Assembly: GCF_007004625.1 (NCBI RefSeq)
Contig: NZ_VIFV01000008.1
Span: 60,958-124,957, forward strand
DNA: 64,000 nt
Reading direction: 5' to 3'
Source of the DNA: Planococcus salinarum
GTDB taxonomy: Bacteria; Bacillota; Bacilli; Bacillales_A; Planococcaceae
Part shown: positions 52,825 to 62,205 of the stretch, piece by piece
Numbering within the stretch: the stretch's first letter is position 1
Layout: each line of letters opens with the position of its first letter
The notes under the pieces: generated by a model
The model's database searches: none
What the model was told of the DNA's origin: nothing
What the model saw: the letters and a program-made list of their open reading frames with translations, nothing else
Translations under genes and position numbers: made by a program

Positions 52825-54933
52825 ATGAAAATACCTAAACTTAACAAAATGGCGACCAGAATAACAACGGTTCTTTTTATGGTGGCTTTGCCGATTTTAA
52901 CGCTCATTGTCATGGAACTGATTGTGCGGCAGGTGTTGACGCTGCCAATCGGACAATGGTTCATGGAATTTGACCGGCATCTGCTCGTCAATATATTCCT
53001 TGTACTCGCGCTGTTCAATCTGTTTTATATACTGCCGCGCAGGTGGTTTATGCTGTCGGGCATCGTTCTCAGCATTTTGCTGATTGTTTTCGCAGTTGCC
53101 AATAAAATCAAATTGGAACTTCGCAGTTCGCCCATTGCGCTGGGAGATTTCTATTTGCTTGATGAACTCGGCGGCTTTGAATTGCCCGTGAATTTCAATA
53201 TGCCGCTATTGGTGCTGGCGGGATTCGCAGTGCTTGCCATTGTTGCCGCAATCGCACTGGCAATCCCCCGGGTAAAAGAAAATTGGCTGTTGAAAGGCGG
53301 CGTCTTTTTGTTGTCGGTCTTTTTCTTATTCGCCCTGTGGACAGACAAACCGTTTTCACCAATGCAACAGGCCAATTTCCAGCAGACCTGGTGGAAGCTT
53401 GAAATTGCCGTTATGCAAAACGGTGTTTTGGGGAATTTTATCATGCTCGCGAAGGAAGCGGATGTCGATCCGCCGGAAGGTTACTCGCTCGATAAGCTTG
53501 AAGAGATCGGTGCAGAATACGAGGCTGCTCCTGGCAATGACGGAGAAAAGCCCAATGTCATTTTTCTTATGAGCGAATCTTTCGTCGATCCATATTTCTT
53601 CGGTGAACAGCATTTCAAACAGGATCCGATTCCGAATTTCCGGAAGTATTCTGAAGAATCATTGCACGGTTCTGTGTATACACCCGAATTTGGTGGCGGC
53701 ACAGCGAACGTGGAATTTGAGGCTTTGACCGGTTTCAGCATGCAGTTCATGCGCGCCGATTTTGTGCCGTACCAATTGTTCGTCAAGAAGCCATTGCCGT
53801 CCGCGGCCTATACGTTCCGCGCTGCGGGATATGACACAACGGCCATTCATACCTACTACGGCTGGTTCTATCAGCGTGAAACCGTTTATAGACAGCTTGG
53901 GTTTGATCAATTCATTTCCGGTGACTTTATGGATCTGGACCGCCCGAATGATCCAACGCAATCATTCCCGGAAGACAAGCACATCACGGATTCAACGCTT
54001 GAAACCTTGGATCATACAGAAGGTCCGGACTTTATCCATGCGGTCGCGGCCGAAGGGCATGTGCCGTATTGGCAAAAGGAGAAATCCGAATTTTTGAAAG
54101 ACGGCACTTTGTCGCCTGAAACCCAGCCGTATTTGAATTACTACACAGCGGTAATGAATAATGTCGACAAAGAGCTAGGCCGTCTCATTGAAAATCTTGA
54201 GCAGCGGGACGAACCTTCAATCGTTGTATTCTTCGGCGACCATTTCCCGGCTTTCCCGAACGGCAACGAATTATACGGCGAAAATGGAGCCGATGTTGTC
54301 GGCGATATGCTGAATGATTACGACGATTACCTGGCCACACATAAAGCTCCTTATTTCATCTGGCGCTCGGATGGCAATGAATCACGCGAACTCGATTTGT
54401 CACCGAATCAATTCGGTCCGATTACGATGGAAATGGCGGGTGTTGAAGGAAATGTGGTCACAGCAATTCTTGACCGGATGCGTGAAAATGAGGAAACTGT
54501 AATTCCTTACGCCCAGTGGCAATCGCAGATGGGGGGCAATTCAGAAGAAATGGAGGACTTGGCAATCTTGCAATACGATTGGCTCCATGGCGATCGGCAT
54601 ACGACAAGCATGCTGCCGAATATGGAATTTTCACCGGCTATTGATTACCACTTCGGCCTTTATTCTGATATGACCGTCCAAAATGTACAGGAAAAGGGTG
54701 AACTCTACGAAATCTTCGTTGAAGGTGCGCCGAAATATGCGAAGCTGCTCGTCAACGGGGAAGAAATCAAGGAAATCGCCTGGCGTAAAGCAGAAGAAGG
54801 CGTAGCGGCATTCACCGTCAGCCAGGACCGGATCAGTTCGGGAGCGGATGTACAGCTCGCCGTCCTGAATTCCCAAGGTGCAGTTCTTCAGCAAACCAAA
54901 GTGTTCACCATGGAAACGGCATTGCAGGAATAG
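52825..54933 (+). CDS. LTA synthase family phosphoglycerol transferase
   Basis: Membrane enzyme that polymerises or transfers glycerol phosphate outside the cell. About five membrane helices in the first 220 residues precede a sulfatase-fold domain from about residue 245 (KPNVIFLMSESFVDPYFFGE). There the position of the LtaS threonine nucleophile is serine. EFEALTGFSM and VVFFGDHFPAFPNG carry further metal ligands. A C-terminal beta domain of about 100 residues is additional. ATG 52825 has only a weak AAAGAG site. It is 702 residues. Confidence 0.88.
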   Translation: MKIPKLNKMATRITTVLFMVALPILTLIVMELIVRQVLTLPIGQWFMEFDRHLLVNIFLVLALFNLFYILPRRWFMLSGIVLSILLIVFAVANKIKLELRSSPIALGDFYLLDELGGFELPVNFNMPLLVLAGFAVLAIVAAIALAIPRVKENWLLKGGVFLLSVFFLFALWTDKPFSPMQQANFQQTWWKLEIAVMQNGVLGNFIMLAKEADVDPPEGYSLDKLEEIGAEYEAAPGNDGEKPNVIFLMSESFVDPYFFGEQHFKQDPIPNFRKYSEESLHGSVYTPEFGGGTANVEFEALTGFSMQFMRADFVPYQLFVKKPLPSAAYTFRAAGYDTTAIHTYYGWFYQRETVYRQLGFDQFISGDFMDLDRPNDPTQSFPEDKHITDSTLETLDHTEGPDFIHAVAAEGHVPYWQKEKSEFLKDGTLSPETQPYLNYYTAVMNNVDKELGRLIENLEQRDEPSIVVFFGDHFPAFPNGNELYGENGADVVGDMLNDYDDYLATHKAPYFIWRSDGNESRELDLSPNQFGPITMEMAGVEGNVVTAILDRMRENEETVIPYAQWQSQMGGNSEEMEDLAILQYDWLHGDRHTTSMLPNMEFSPAIDYHFGLYSDMTVQNVQEKGELYEIFVEGAPKYAKLLVNGEEIKEIAWRKAEEGVAAFTVSQDRISSGADVQLAVLNSQGAVLQQTKVFTMETALQE

Positions 54934-54955
54934 GGCGAAATCTTAGTGACAATTC

Positions 54956-54995
54956 AAAACCCCCGCTATCTCTTGAGAGATAGCGGGGGTTTTCT
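54956..54995. terminator. Bidirectional terminator
   Basis: CCCCCGCTATCTC pairs with GAGATAGCGGGGG, with AAAA and TTTT on the two sides. Confidence 0.95.
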
Positions 54996-55046
54996 GTCAT
55001 TCATTCTGCCGGCAAGGCAATAGGCATCTGCCCTGCAACAGCCACT

Positions 55047-55997
55047 TTAACTTGCCGCATCAATAACAGCGAGCAGTTCTTCGCCGGAATATGCACCATT
55101 TGCGGTGATTCTGTTCAACTCAAACATCGAAGCCGTGTCACCGTTCACCAAACCGGAATTGACGGTGAAGGCCATCTTATAGCCGGCCTGTTGCGCCAGG
55201 TGAATCGTGTCGTCGGAGTAATGGCCATAAGGATAAGCCAGCGACACGACGTCATATCCCATTTTTTCCTCAATGGTTTTTTTGCTTCGAATAAAATCCT
55301 GCAACACCCTGTTCTCAAAATCCGCTTGCGATTCAGTTTCAACTCCATACGCTGAGCGGGCGGCTATGACCCCTTCATACTCATTGCGGTAGTTCATCTG
55401 TTTATGATGCGCATCCCACGTATGCCCCTGGATCGTCACCAGTTCCTGCATCAACCGGGCTTCGGGCCAGGTGATTTTCTCATATTCATCAGGATACAGT
55501 TCACTCGGTGTTTCGAATATTCTGCTGGTAATGACGTTGATCGTGGCTTTCATCCCCAATTCTTTCAGGACAGGAAAAGCTTCGGTATACGTGCTTTTAT
55601 AACCATCGTCGAATGTGATGAGTATGGGGTTGTCGGGCAGGGGGCTATTGTTCTCCAGGTGATCCGCCAATTCGTAATCGGTGATCGTGTTGAAGCCGGC
55701 CGCCTGGATTGCCGACATTTGCTCTTTGAAACGTTCCGGATCCACGCTGACGCTGTCGTTCCGGCCTTCCAGTAAAATGTGGTACATCAGGACTGGTATG
55801 TCCGGCGTTGCGGAATTTTCCAATGCGGCTTCTTTAGTATTTGCCGCAGCGACGACGGAGTTAGCCGTTATGGCTGCAGGAATCTGCTTTGGTGGTGCGG
55901 TATGTGCTGTATCTCTGACTGAATCAGTATGTATGGGCAAAAATACGAATATCAACAAGACAAGGAACAAAGAACCAAAAAAGCCTATTCTTCTCAA
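55047..55997 (-). CDS. Polysaccharide deacetylase (NodB domain)
   Basis: Secreted or membrane-anchored de-N-acetylase of cell-wall glycan or another polysaccharide. An N-terminal membrane segment (residues 4-22) is followed by the NodB domain. ILITFDDGYKSTYTEAFPVL carries the metal aspartate, QGHTWDAHHKQM the HxxxH ligands, and LAYPYGHYSDDT the third motif. The start is TTG 55997, six bases from GGGGG; the ATG upstream of it is in another frame. It is 316 residues and a single gene. Confidence 0.92.
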   Translation of the reverse strand: MRRIGFFGSLFLVLLIFVFLPIHTDSVRDTAHTAPPKQIPAAITANSVVAAANTKEAALENSATPDIPVLMYHILLEGRNDSVSVDPERFKEQMSAIQAAGFNTITDYELADHLENNSPLPDNPILITFDDGYKSTYTEAFPVLKELGMKATINVITSRIFETPSELYPDEYEKITWPEARLMQELVTIQGHTWDAHHKQMNYRNEYEGVIAARSAYGVETESQADFENRVLQDFIRSKKTIEEKMGYDVVSLAYPYGHYSDDTIHLAQQAGYKMAFTVNSGLVNGDTASMFELNRITANGAYSGEELLAVIDAAS

Positions 55998-56118
55998 ACG
56001 CCATCCCCCTTAAAGTGGAAATCTGATAATTCTTTAAGCTGAGTATACCTTTGGTCGTAGGTAAAAGTAAACAGTATAATTGGATATACTGTAAAATATC
56101 GGGACTTTTAAATGGTAT

Positions 56119-56140
56119 GGTGACAGTCACCCACACAATT
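56119..56140. repeat. Palindromic repeat copy, reverse orientation
   Basis: GGTGACAGTCACC followed by CACACAATT, the exact complement of the common left arm plus core. Confidence 0.75.
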
Positions 56141-56192
56141 CAAACAAAATTCTGCTATCCAATGGCCAAGTGGCCTGCTCGGGCTGACCCAA

Positions 56193-56214
56193 GGTGACAG
56201 TCACCCAAACAATT
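56193..56214. repeat. Palindromic repeat copy, reverse orientation
   Basis: GGTGACAGTCACC followed by CAAACAATT and a second CCCAAACAATT, the same extended form as at 52716 but inverted. Confidence 0.75.
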
Positions 56215-56244
56215 CCCAAACAATTCACCCACCAACAACAAACA

Positions 56245-56283
56245 CAAAAAAACCGGCCGGACAACAAAGCCCGGTCGGCTCAC
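56245..56283 (-). terminator. Terminator of the tagB-like gene
   Basis: On the reverse strand CCGACCGGGC pairs with GTCCGGCCGG and is followed by TTTTTTT. Confidence 0.8.
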
Positions 56284-56292
56284 TTTCAGCAT

Positions 56293-57462
56293 TTATAAAT
56301 CTTGCGGATGATAGATTGCGGTAATCAGTTGTTTGGAGGAACGCCCGTTTGAAAAGGTGTTCCAATGGTCACGGAATCGTTCGATTTTCTGTTGGTCAAC
56401 CGCCGGATCCAGGATATGCTGGATGACATCCGCCGTACTCGTAACCATCGGGCCTGGGAAGAACAGGTCGTTGATGTGCCAGATGCCTTGTGTCCGGTTG
56501 TATTCTTCGATGTCATACGTGAAGAAAATCATTTTTTTGCCGAGCATTGAAAATTCGACCGGAATGGATGAGTAATCAGAAACCAGGATATCACTCACCA
56601 GCAACAGCTCGTTGATGTGCGGGTATCCGCTGGCCAGGATGACCCGCGGATGATCCGGGACTTTCGCTGCGGCATGGACAGAAGGGTGGAGGCGGACCAA
56701 CAATACATAATCGTCACCCAATGTTTCAAGGAACAGTGGAATATCGAATTCCACCGCCATCTTCTGCAGTTCGTCTTTCCGGAAAGTCGGTGCATACAGC
56801 ACGACTTTTTTTCCTTTTATCGCAGGGTAATGTGCCAGAACATTTTTTAATCCGGCAGCTTTGAGTTCATCGTCAAAATAAAAGTCGGTTTGCGGGACGC
56901 CCGTATAGAGAAAATGGCTCATGTCTACCTGGAACGCCTCTGAAAAGATTTCCGCCATCTGGCGAGAGCCGACGGGGATGTATTGGAACCGGTCATAGAC
57001 TTCCTGGAATCGGATTTTCGCACGGGAATTTCTGGCATCCGTTTCCGGGTCGCGCCAGCCGAATTGCTTGATGGCACCGGCCGCATGCCATAACTGAATA
57101 CATTTCACTTCATGCCGGAACTGAATGACCGACAGGACGCCCGCGTAATTGTCGACAAAGACGTATTTCGATGTTGCCAGATGATAGATGGAAAACAAAG
57201 TCTCTACTATATTCCATGATTCGAATGTATAGATTTTCTTATTGGCTGTCGAAATCGTGGAAAAATCCACCTTGCACCGCGTCTGGTTGATGAAGACCAG
57301 GCGGTGCTGGCCGGATGATGCCAATTCGTTGGCGATGAAAAAAGCGTTGTCGCCGAATGAAGAAAGGAACACCGTTTTGTTTTTCAGGGGCAGCAGGTTA
57401 AAAAGGGAAAAAACGATTTTGAAGAAGAACAAGTAAATGGAAATGATGATTTCGCTTTTCAT
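56293..57462 (-). CDS. CDP-glycerol glycerophosphotransferase (TagB/TagF-like)
   Basis: Adds glycerol phosphate from CDP-glycerol in teichoic acid synthesis, at the inner membrane face. Family landmarks are IQLWHAAGAIKQFGW near residue 120, VVLYAPTFRKDELQ near 225, RLHPSVH, and LVSDYSSIPVEFSMLGKKMIFFTYD near 300. The N-terminal IIISIYLFFFKIVFSLF is an amphipathic or membrane-associated helix. ATG 57462 overlaps the tagD stop by 4 nt, so translation is coupled. It is 389 residues. Confidence 0.9.
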   Translation of the reverse strand: MKSEIIISIYLFFFKIVFSLFNLLPLKNKTVFLSSFGDNAFFIANELASSGQHRLVFINQTRCKVDFSTISTANKKIYTFESWNIVETLFSIYHLATSKYVFVDNYAGVLSVIQFRHEVKCIQLWHAAGAIKQFGWRDPETDARNSRAKIRFQEVYDRFQYIPVGSRQMAEIFSEAFQVDMSHFLYTGVPQTDFYFDDELKAAGLKNVLAHYPAIKGKKVVLYAPTFRKDELQKMAVEFDIPLFLETLGDDYVLLVRLHPSVHAAAKVPDHPRVILASGYPHINELLLVSDILVSDYSSIPVEFSMLGKKMIFFTYDIEEYNRTQGIWHINDLFFPGPMVTSTADVIQHILDPAVDQQKIERFRDHWNTFSNGRSSKQLITAIYHPQDL

Positions 57463-57851
57463 TGTTTCTTCAGGAGATCCATTTTGATTTTGGAAGTCGA
57501 GATGCCCTCGGTTCTTGGAAGGTATCTGACTTCGCAATGTTCTTTCAGTTCATCGAATTTGCCTTCCCAATCAGAGCCCATTACGAATATCTGTACATCA
57601 TTGTTTCGGATATCATCGACTTTCTGACCCCAATTTGTCTCCGGTATCACTTCGTCCACGTATTTTATGGATTCAAGGATCAGTTTCCGTTCTTCATAGG
57701 AGTGGTACGCGGCTTTGCCTTTAATATCATTGAATTCGTCAGAAGATAAGCCGACGATCAAATAGTCGCCGAACTCTTTTGCCCGTTTCAGGATATTAAT
57801 ATGCCCGTGATGAATCAAATCAAATGTACCGTACGTTATGACTTTTTTCAT
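57459..57851 (-). CDS. tagD: Glycerol-3-phosphate cytidylyltransferase
   Basis: Makes CDP-glycerol from CTP and glycerol 3-phosphate for teichoic acids. MKKVITYGTFDLIHHGHINIL contains the HxGH nucleotide motif near residue 17, and RTEGISTSKIK is the second signature near 113. The 130 residues match known TagD/GCT enzymes. ATG 57851 has GGAG about eleven bases upstream; the frame extends to 57908 without a site. It is the first gene of the reverse-strand pair and supplies the substrate of its neighbour. Confidence 0.96.
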   Translation of the reverse strand: MKKVITYGTFDLIHHGHINILKRAKEFGDYLIVGLSSDEFNDIKGKAAYHSYEERKLILESIKYVDEVIPETNWGQKVDDIRNNDVQIFVMGSDWEGKFDELKEHCEVRYLPRTEGISTSKIKMDLLKKQ

Positions 57852-58604
57852 ATTATCTACACTCCACATCTCGTATATGTTTTGCCGCTTAAGGTATAGT
57901 ATCATCAATCGTCTGCTAAGAAAATATTCCTATAGCAAATACGATCTTCCTCAATTGTTTTGATGGCGTCTCCCGCCATCGGCCGTTCACAAATATTACT
58001 TTGAAATTCAGCCTATTCGCTATTGTATCACACGGGCTGAAATGATGAGATATTTTATTGGAATTTCGTTGCCACTTCAGGTGGGCAAACCGCAGTGAAA
58101 AGGGCTGTTTTTTGCTAAATAAATCGGAAAATATATATAATATTGATTCTGTTCCCTTATTTAGCGGAAAATGATAAGATGTTTTATTGTTAGCAAAATA
58201 TTTTTCTTTGACCTGTTAAATAGGAAACGGCGGCGATTTTTCTGCTCATACCGCCCAAATCAGCCGAAAGTCAGAATTTTTACGCTATACCATGTTAATT
58301 TCCTATATATAGCATCGTGAAACATTATCTGTTGCCTTTGACGAAAATAACGGCAATATGTTCCGGCTATTCGGCAGGAAGCGTGATATTACATAGCGAA
58401 GTTCCGGATCCTTTCAAAGGAAGGAACGGTACGAATATAAATACGGCGGCAGCTGTTTAATAGCGATGAAATGAAGGAATACCAAATAAGGTGTAATTTC
58501 ACAATTTCCAGCGACTGCTTGAAAAAATTTCCATTTTGAAACCGACGGGCCGATTATGTCCTCCGTCAAAGTGGATTATTCAGAGAAAGAATCGAGGACT
58601 GCAA
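57852..58604. other. Long divergent control region between teichoic acid units
   Basis: About 750 nt without a supported gene. It is AT-rich, with an imperfect direct repeat, AATGATGAGATATTTTATTG near 58037 and AATGATAAGATGTTTTATTG near 58167. It presumably holds the promoters of tagD and of the tagF-like operon. Confidence 0.5.
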
Positions 58605-59780
58605 GTGATCAGACGTTTAAAGAACAATCCATTGGTATTGAAACTATTCCGGCTCATTTTCGTCCTTCTCGGCAGCTTGCCGAAAAAGAAAAATCTGGTC
58701 ATTTTCGAAAGTTTCCACGCCAAACAATACAGCGACAGCCCGCGGGCCATCTACGAATACATGAAAAAGCATTACCCGGATTTCCGGCTCATTTGGAGTG
58801 TCGACAAACAGGCAGCTCCGTTATTCGATGGATTCGGCGTTCCTTATATCCGCCGGTTCACGCTGCGGTGGTTCCTTGAATTTCCGCGCGCCAAATATTG
58901 GGTCAATAATGTCCGGTTGCCGAGCTGGATGCCGAAGCCGGCTGACACGGTTTACGTCCAGACCTGGCATGGCACGCCGCTGAAAAAGCTGGGTACGGAT
59001 ATCGAAGAGATCCATATGCCCGGCACAGACACAGCGAGCTACAAACTCAATTTTGTCCTGGAAGCGAACAAATGGGATTACCTCGTGTCGCCCAATGCTT
59101 ATTCCACGGAAATTTTCACACGGGCATTCGAATACGGCGGCAAAGTCATCGAGTCGGGCTATCCCCGCAACGATGTGCTGTCGACTCCTTCGGAAACGCT
59201 TAGCAGCAGCATCAAAAGAGATCTGGGCATTCCGGTGGAAAAGAAAGTGATGCTGTATGCACCGACCTGGCGTGATGATGACTATTTTGAAAAAGGGAAA
59301 TACCGTTTTGAATTTCAGTTCGACCTGGAGCGGTGGAAACGGGAGTTCGGCGAAGAATGGGTCCTGTTGTCGCGCATGCATTACCTTGTCGCGGAAAATT
59401 TCGATTTCAGCGCGCATGCGGGAACGGTTTATGACGTGTCGACATACCCCGATATCCGGGAACTGTATCTGATCTCGGATTTGCTGATTACGGATTATTC
59501 CTCGGTGTTTTTCGATTTCGCCGTACTGAACCGGCCGATCGTCTTCTTTATGTACGATCTTGAAAATTACCGCGACCAATTGCGGGGCTTTTATATCGAC
59601 ATCGAGAACGAGGCCCCTGGCCCGATTGTCCAGACGGAGGCGGATTTATTCGCCGCCATCAACGCCTTGAAGGATTCGGACGTCCGGTCCAATCCGAAAT
59701 TCAAGGCGTTCCGGAACAGATTTTCCTCATTGGAAGACGGTCATGCTGCTCAGCGAGTGGTAGAAGCCTTCCTCGAGTAG
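58605..59780 (+). CDS. CDP-glycerol glycerophosphotransferase (TagF/TagB-like)
   Basis: Second teichoic acid glycerophosphotransferase. VYVQTWHGTPLKKLGTD near residue 122, KVMLYAPTWRDDDYF near 216, RMHYLVAENFDF near 256 and LLITDYSSVFFDFAVLNRP near 292 are family motifs. At 391 residues it has the catalytic module but not the long N-terminal part of some TagF proteins. GTG 58605 has GAGG seven bases upstream; an ATG at 58536 has none. It is followed by tagG and tagH. Confidence 0.92.
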   Translation: MIRRLKNNPLVLKLFRLIFVLLGSLPKKKNLVIFESFHAKQYSDSPRAIYEYMKKHYPDFRLIWSVDKQAAPLFDGFGVPYIRRFTLRWFLEFPRAKYWVNNVRLPSWMPKPADTVYVQTWHGTPLKKLGTDIEEIHMPGTDTASYKLNFVLEANKWDYLVSPNAYSTEIFTRAFEYGGKVIESGYPRNDVLSTPSETLSSSIKRDLGIPVEKKVMLYAPTWRDDDYFEKGKYRFEFQFDLERWKREFGEEWVLLSRMHYLVAENFDFSAHAGTVYDVSTYPDIRELYLISDLLITDYSSVFFDFAVLNRPIVFFMYDLENYRDQLRGFYIDIENEAPGPIVQTEADLFAAINALKDSDVRSNPKFKAFRNRFSSLEDGHAAQRVVEAFLE

Positions 59781-59812
59781 TATGATAATATATGAGTGGG
59801 TGAGGAATTCTA

Positions 59813-60619
59813 ATGAAATCAGCTTTTAAAATCTTAAAAGAGCAAATACAATATTTCTATCTGGTCAGAAGGCTGTCAATCTACGAACTGCGCAGCCTCG
59901 TCAGTGGAAACTATCTCGGCATGGCCTGGGAGATCATCAATCCGGTCATCCAGATCAGCATTTACTGGTTCGTCTTCGGTTACGGGATCCGCGAGCGGGA
60001 ACCGGTAGGCGACGTGCCTTATCTCCAATGGATGTTTGCCGGAATCCTTGCCTGGTTCTTCATCACACAAGCTGTGCTGAAAGGCTCCAAATCGATTTAC
60101 AGCAAAATAAAGATGCTCGCGAAGATGAATTTCCCGATGAGTGTCATTCCAAGTTATGTCATTTTTTCTCAATTTTATCCGCATTTGATATTGCTCGGGC
60201 TCGGAACCTTATTCCTTCAGTTTATCGGTTATCCGCTGTCCATCTATATCCTGCAACTGCCTTTATACATCATCGGTTTGTTGGCGTTCCTCTTCAGTTT
60301 GACGCTGATCACCTCGACACTCGCGACGATTATCCGCGACGTCCAGATGCTGCTGCAATCGATCATGCGCATGCTGCTGTACCTGTCGCCTATCCTGTGG
60401 CCGCCAAGCCTGTTGCCGGACGAATGGCAATTGGCGCTGAAGCTGAATCCTTTCTATTACATCATTGAAGGTTACCGGCATTCCCTGCTAGGGCAGGGCT
60501 GGTATTTCATCGAAAATCCGCTGTATACATTCTATTTCTGCGGAGTTGTCCTGGTGACCTTCATCATCGGCGCGTATCTGCACGTGAAATTCAGAAGTCA
60601 ATTTATTGATTTCCTATAA
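59813..60619 (+). CDS. tagG: Teichoic acid export ABC permease
   Basis: ABC-2 type permease that moves wall teichoic acid across the membrane. Six hydrophobic segments occur in 268 residues. ELRSLVSGNYLGMAWEIINPVIQISIYWFVF and LKLNPFYYIIEGYRHSLLG are typical of TagG/polysaccharide exporters. ATG 59813 follows GAGGAATTC. It lies 32 nt after the transferase and 17 nt before tagH. Confidence 0.94.
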   Translation: MKSAFKILKEQIQYFYLVRRLSIYELRSLVSGNYLGMAWEIINPVIQISIYWFVFGYGIREREPVGDVPYLQWMFAGILAWFFITQAVLKGSKSIYSKIKMLAKMNFPMSVIPSYVIFSQFYPHLILLGLGTLFLQFIGYPLSIYILQLPLYIIGLLAFLFSLTLITSTLATIIRDVQMLLQSIMRMLLYLSPILWPPSLLPDEWQLALKLNPFYYIIEGYRHSLLGQGWYFIENPLYTFYFCGVVLVTFIIGAYLHVKFRSQFIDFL

Positions 60620-60636
60620 AATGGGAAGTGAAGCAC

Positions 60637-61443
60637 ATGTCTAATTCAGTCGAAGTCCACAATGTTTCCAAGCGTTATAAATTATATAAGAAAAATTCTG
60701 AACGCCTGTTGGATCTGTTGATTCCCCATAAGGAATACGGAGAGGCGTTCTACGCCCTTCAGGACGTTTCCTTTAATGTCGAGAAGGGTTCGATTGTCGG
60801 CCTCGTCGGCATCAACGGTTCCGGCAAGTCAACGCTGGCGAACGTCATTGCGGGTGTCATTCCGGCAACGGGAGGACACGTCGTCAGCAACGGCAATATT
60901 TCACTGATTGCTGTCAACGCCGGTCTGGACAATAAACTCACCGGCCGCGAGAACGTTGAATTGAAACTTCTCATGCTCGGTTTTTCGAAAACGGAAATCA
61001 ATGCAATGGAAGAAGAAATCATTGAATTCGCGGAGCTGGAGAAGTTTATCGACCAGCCTGTCAAAACCTATTCCAGCGGGATGAAATCACGCCTCGGCTT
61101 TTCCATTTCGGTCCGGGTCAATCCGGATATCCTGATCATCGATGAAGCCTTGTCGGTGGGGGATAAAGCTTTTGCAGAAAAAAGCCTCAGCAAGATGATG
61201 GAATTTAAGGAACAGGGCAAAACAATGTTCTTTGTCAGCCATTCAATCTCCCAGATGCGGAAATTCTGTGAAAAGATCCTGTGGCTGGAATTCGGGGTCG
61301 TAAAAGAATACGGTCCGGCTTCGGAAGTTTTGGCGCATTATGAGGAATTCCTTGAAGAATTCAAGAACATGTCCAAAAAAGAAAAGAAAAAATACCGCCA
61401 GAATGCGCTCGATCGGCAATCAAAAATCGGTGCAAAATCATAA
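60637..61443 (+). CDS. tagH: Teichoic acid export ABC ATP-binding protein
   Basis: ATPase partner of TagG. The Walker A is VGINGSGKSTLANV near residue 60, the ABC signature TYSSGMKSRLGFS near 145, and Walker B PDILIIDEALSVGDK near 166. The 268-residue protein lacks the long C-terminal extension of B. subtilis TagH. ATG 60637 is chosen (GGGAAG upstream); the frame is open from GTG 60628. A terminator follows directly. Confidence 0.94.
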   Translation: MSNSVEVHNVSKRYKLYKKNSERLLDLLIPHKEYGEAFYALQDVSFNVEKGSIVGLVGINGSGKSTLANVIAGVIPATGGHVVSNGNISLIAVNAGLDNKLTGRENVELKLLMLGFSKTEINAMEEEIIEFAELEKFIDQPVKTYSSGMKSRLGFSISVRVNPDILIIDEALSVGDKAFAEKSLSKMMEFKEQGKTMFFVSHSISQMRKFCEKILWLEFGVVKEYGPASEVLAHYEEFLEEFKNMSKKEKKKYRQNALDRQSKIGAKS

Positions 61444-61444
61444 T

Positions 61445-61480
61445 GGAAACGGCTTCCCATGCGGAAGCCGTTTTTTTATG
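61445..61480 (+). terminator. Terminator of the tagFGH-like operon
   Basis: AAACGGCTTCC pairs with GGAAGCCGTTT, followed by TTTT. Confidence 0.9.
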
Positions 61481-61547
61481 TGCCCACAGCAAACCGGCAA
61501 GCCACTTTATAAATTTTATATAAATGTTAAAAAATTCAGAATTTTTG

Positions 61548-61576
61548 TTGACAAGTCGCTAGTAACTTGTTAATTT
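61548..61576 (+). promoter_or_regulatory. Predicted promoter
   Basis: TTGACA and TAATTT are 17 nt apart, upstream of the 30-residue membrane peptide gene. Confidence 0.55.
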
Positions 61577-61613
61577 AGTAGTTATTAAGATGTGCTGCCA
61601 CGGAGGATTATGA

Positions 61614-61706
61614 GTGTTTCTATTGCCGGTATTGGGCCTATTTTACTTGTTCGTGTGTATAGAGAGGTACAGGCAGGCGTTCATCGAAGGCGTGCCAGTG
61701 AAATAG
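61614..61706 (+). CDS. Single-pass membrane peptide, 30 residues
   Basis: GTG 61614 has GGAGG exactly seven bases upstream. The peptide begins MFLLPVLGLFYLFVCIERYR and ends IEGVPVK: one hydrophobic helix and a charged tail. A competing 37-codon frame from ATG 61610 lies only 3 bases from the site and has no protein-like pattern. It stands 13 nt before the ATP-grasp gene and is probably co-transcribed. It could also be a remnant of a longer membrane protein. Confidence 0.55.
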   Translation: MFLLPVLGLFYLFVCIERYRQAFIEGVPVK

Positions 61707-61719
61707 AGGAGGTCTGGGA

Positions 61720-62205
61720 ATGATAAAGACTGACCAGAAGAAAATTCTTGTCCTGGGTGGAACGAAGCATATGATCGATGTGGTGGAAACAGCCAAGCGT
61801 ATGGGGATGTCCCCGATTGTGGTCGACAACGTCATCGGTTCACCAGCCAAGAGCTTTGCAGATAAATCATTCAATACCAGTACAGCTGATATCGAGGGCC
61901 TGGCGAAAATCGTTCGCGAAGAAGAAGTGGATGGAATTTACACGGCTTTCGAAGATATAAATTCATGGAATGCCATAGCCCTCTGCAAAAAAATGGGGTT
62001 GCCGTTCTATGCAACGAAAGAGCAGCCGGCAATCGCCTCCCATAAAGACCGCTTCAAGGAAATCTGCCGCCGTTTTAGTGTTCCTGTCATCGAGGAATGG
62101 GAAATGGCCGTGGAACTCGAAGAAACAGTTGTTGCATCCTGGAAATTTCCGGTTCTCATCAAGCCGGTTGAGGGTTTTACCAGCCGAGGCAATAAAGCAG
62201 GGTGA
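61720..62205 (+). pseudogene. Truncated ATP-grasp ligase (N-terminal part only)
   Basis: The 161-residue product opens KKILVLGGTKHMIDVVETAKRMG, a pre-ATP-grasp domain. It reaches the start of the ATP-grasp fold (IASHKDRFKEICRRFSVPVI, FPVLIKPVEGFTSRGNK), then stops where the ATP-binding half should begin. Full-length relatives have 350-400 residues. No continuation is found in other frames before the VanZ promoter, so the 3' part was deleted. GAGGAGG precedes the start. Possibly a former surface-polymer or peptide ligase (inference). Confidence 0.75.

Noticed and set aside
22931..58325. 16-nt match CGTGAAACATTATCTG near 22920 and 58317
   Set aside because: One exact 16-mer shared within 64 kb is expected by chance at about this rate, and the flanks do not align.
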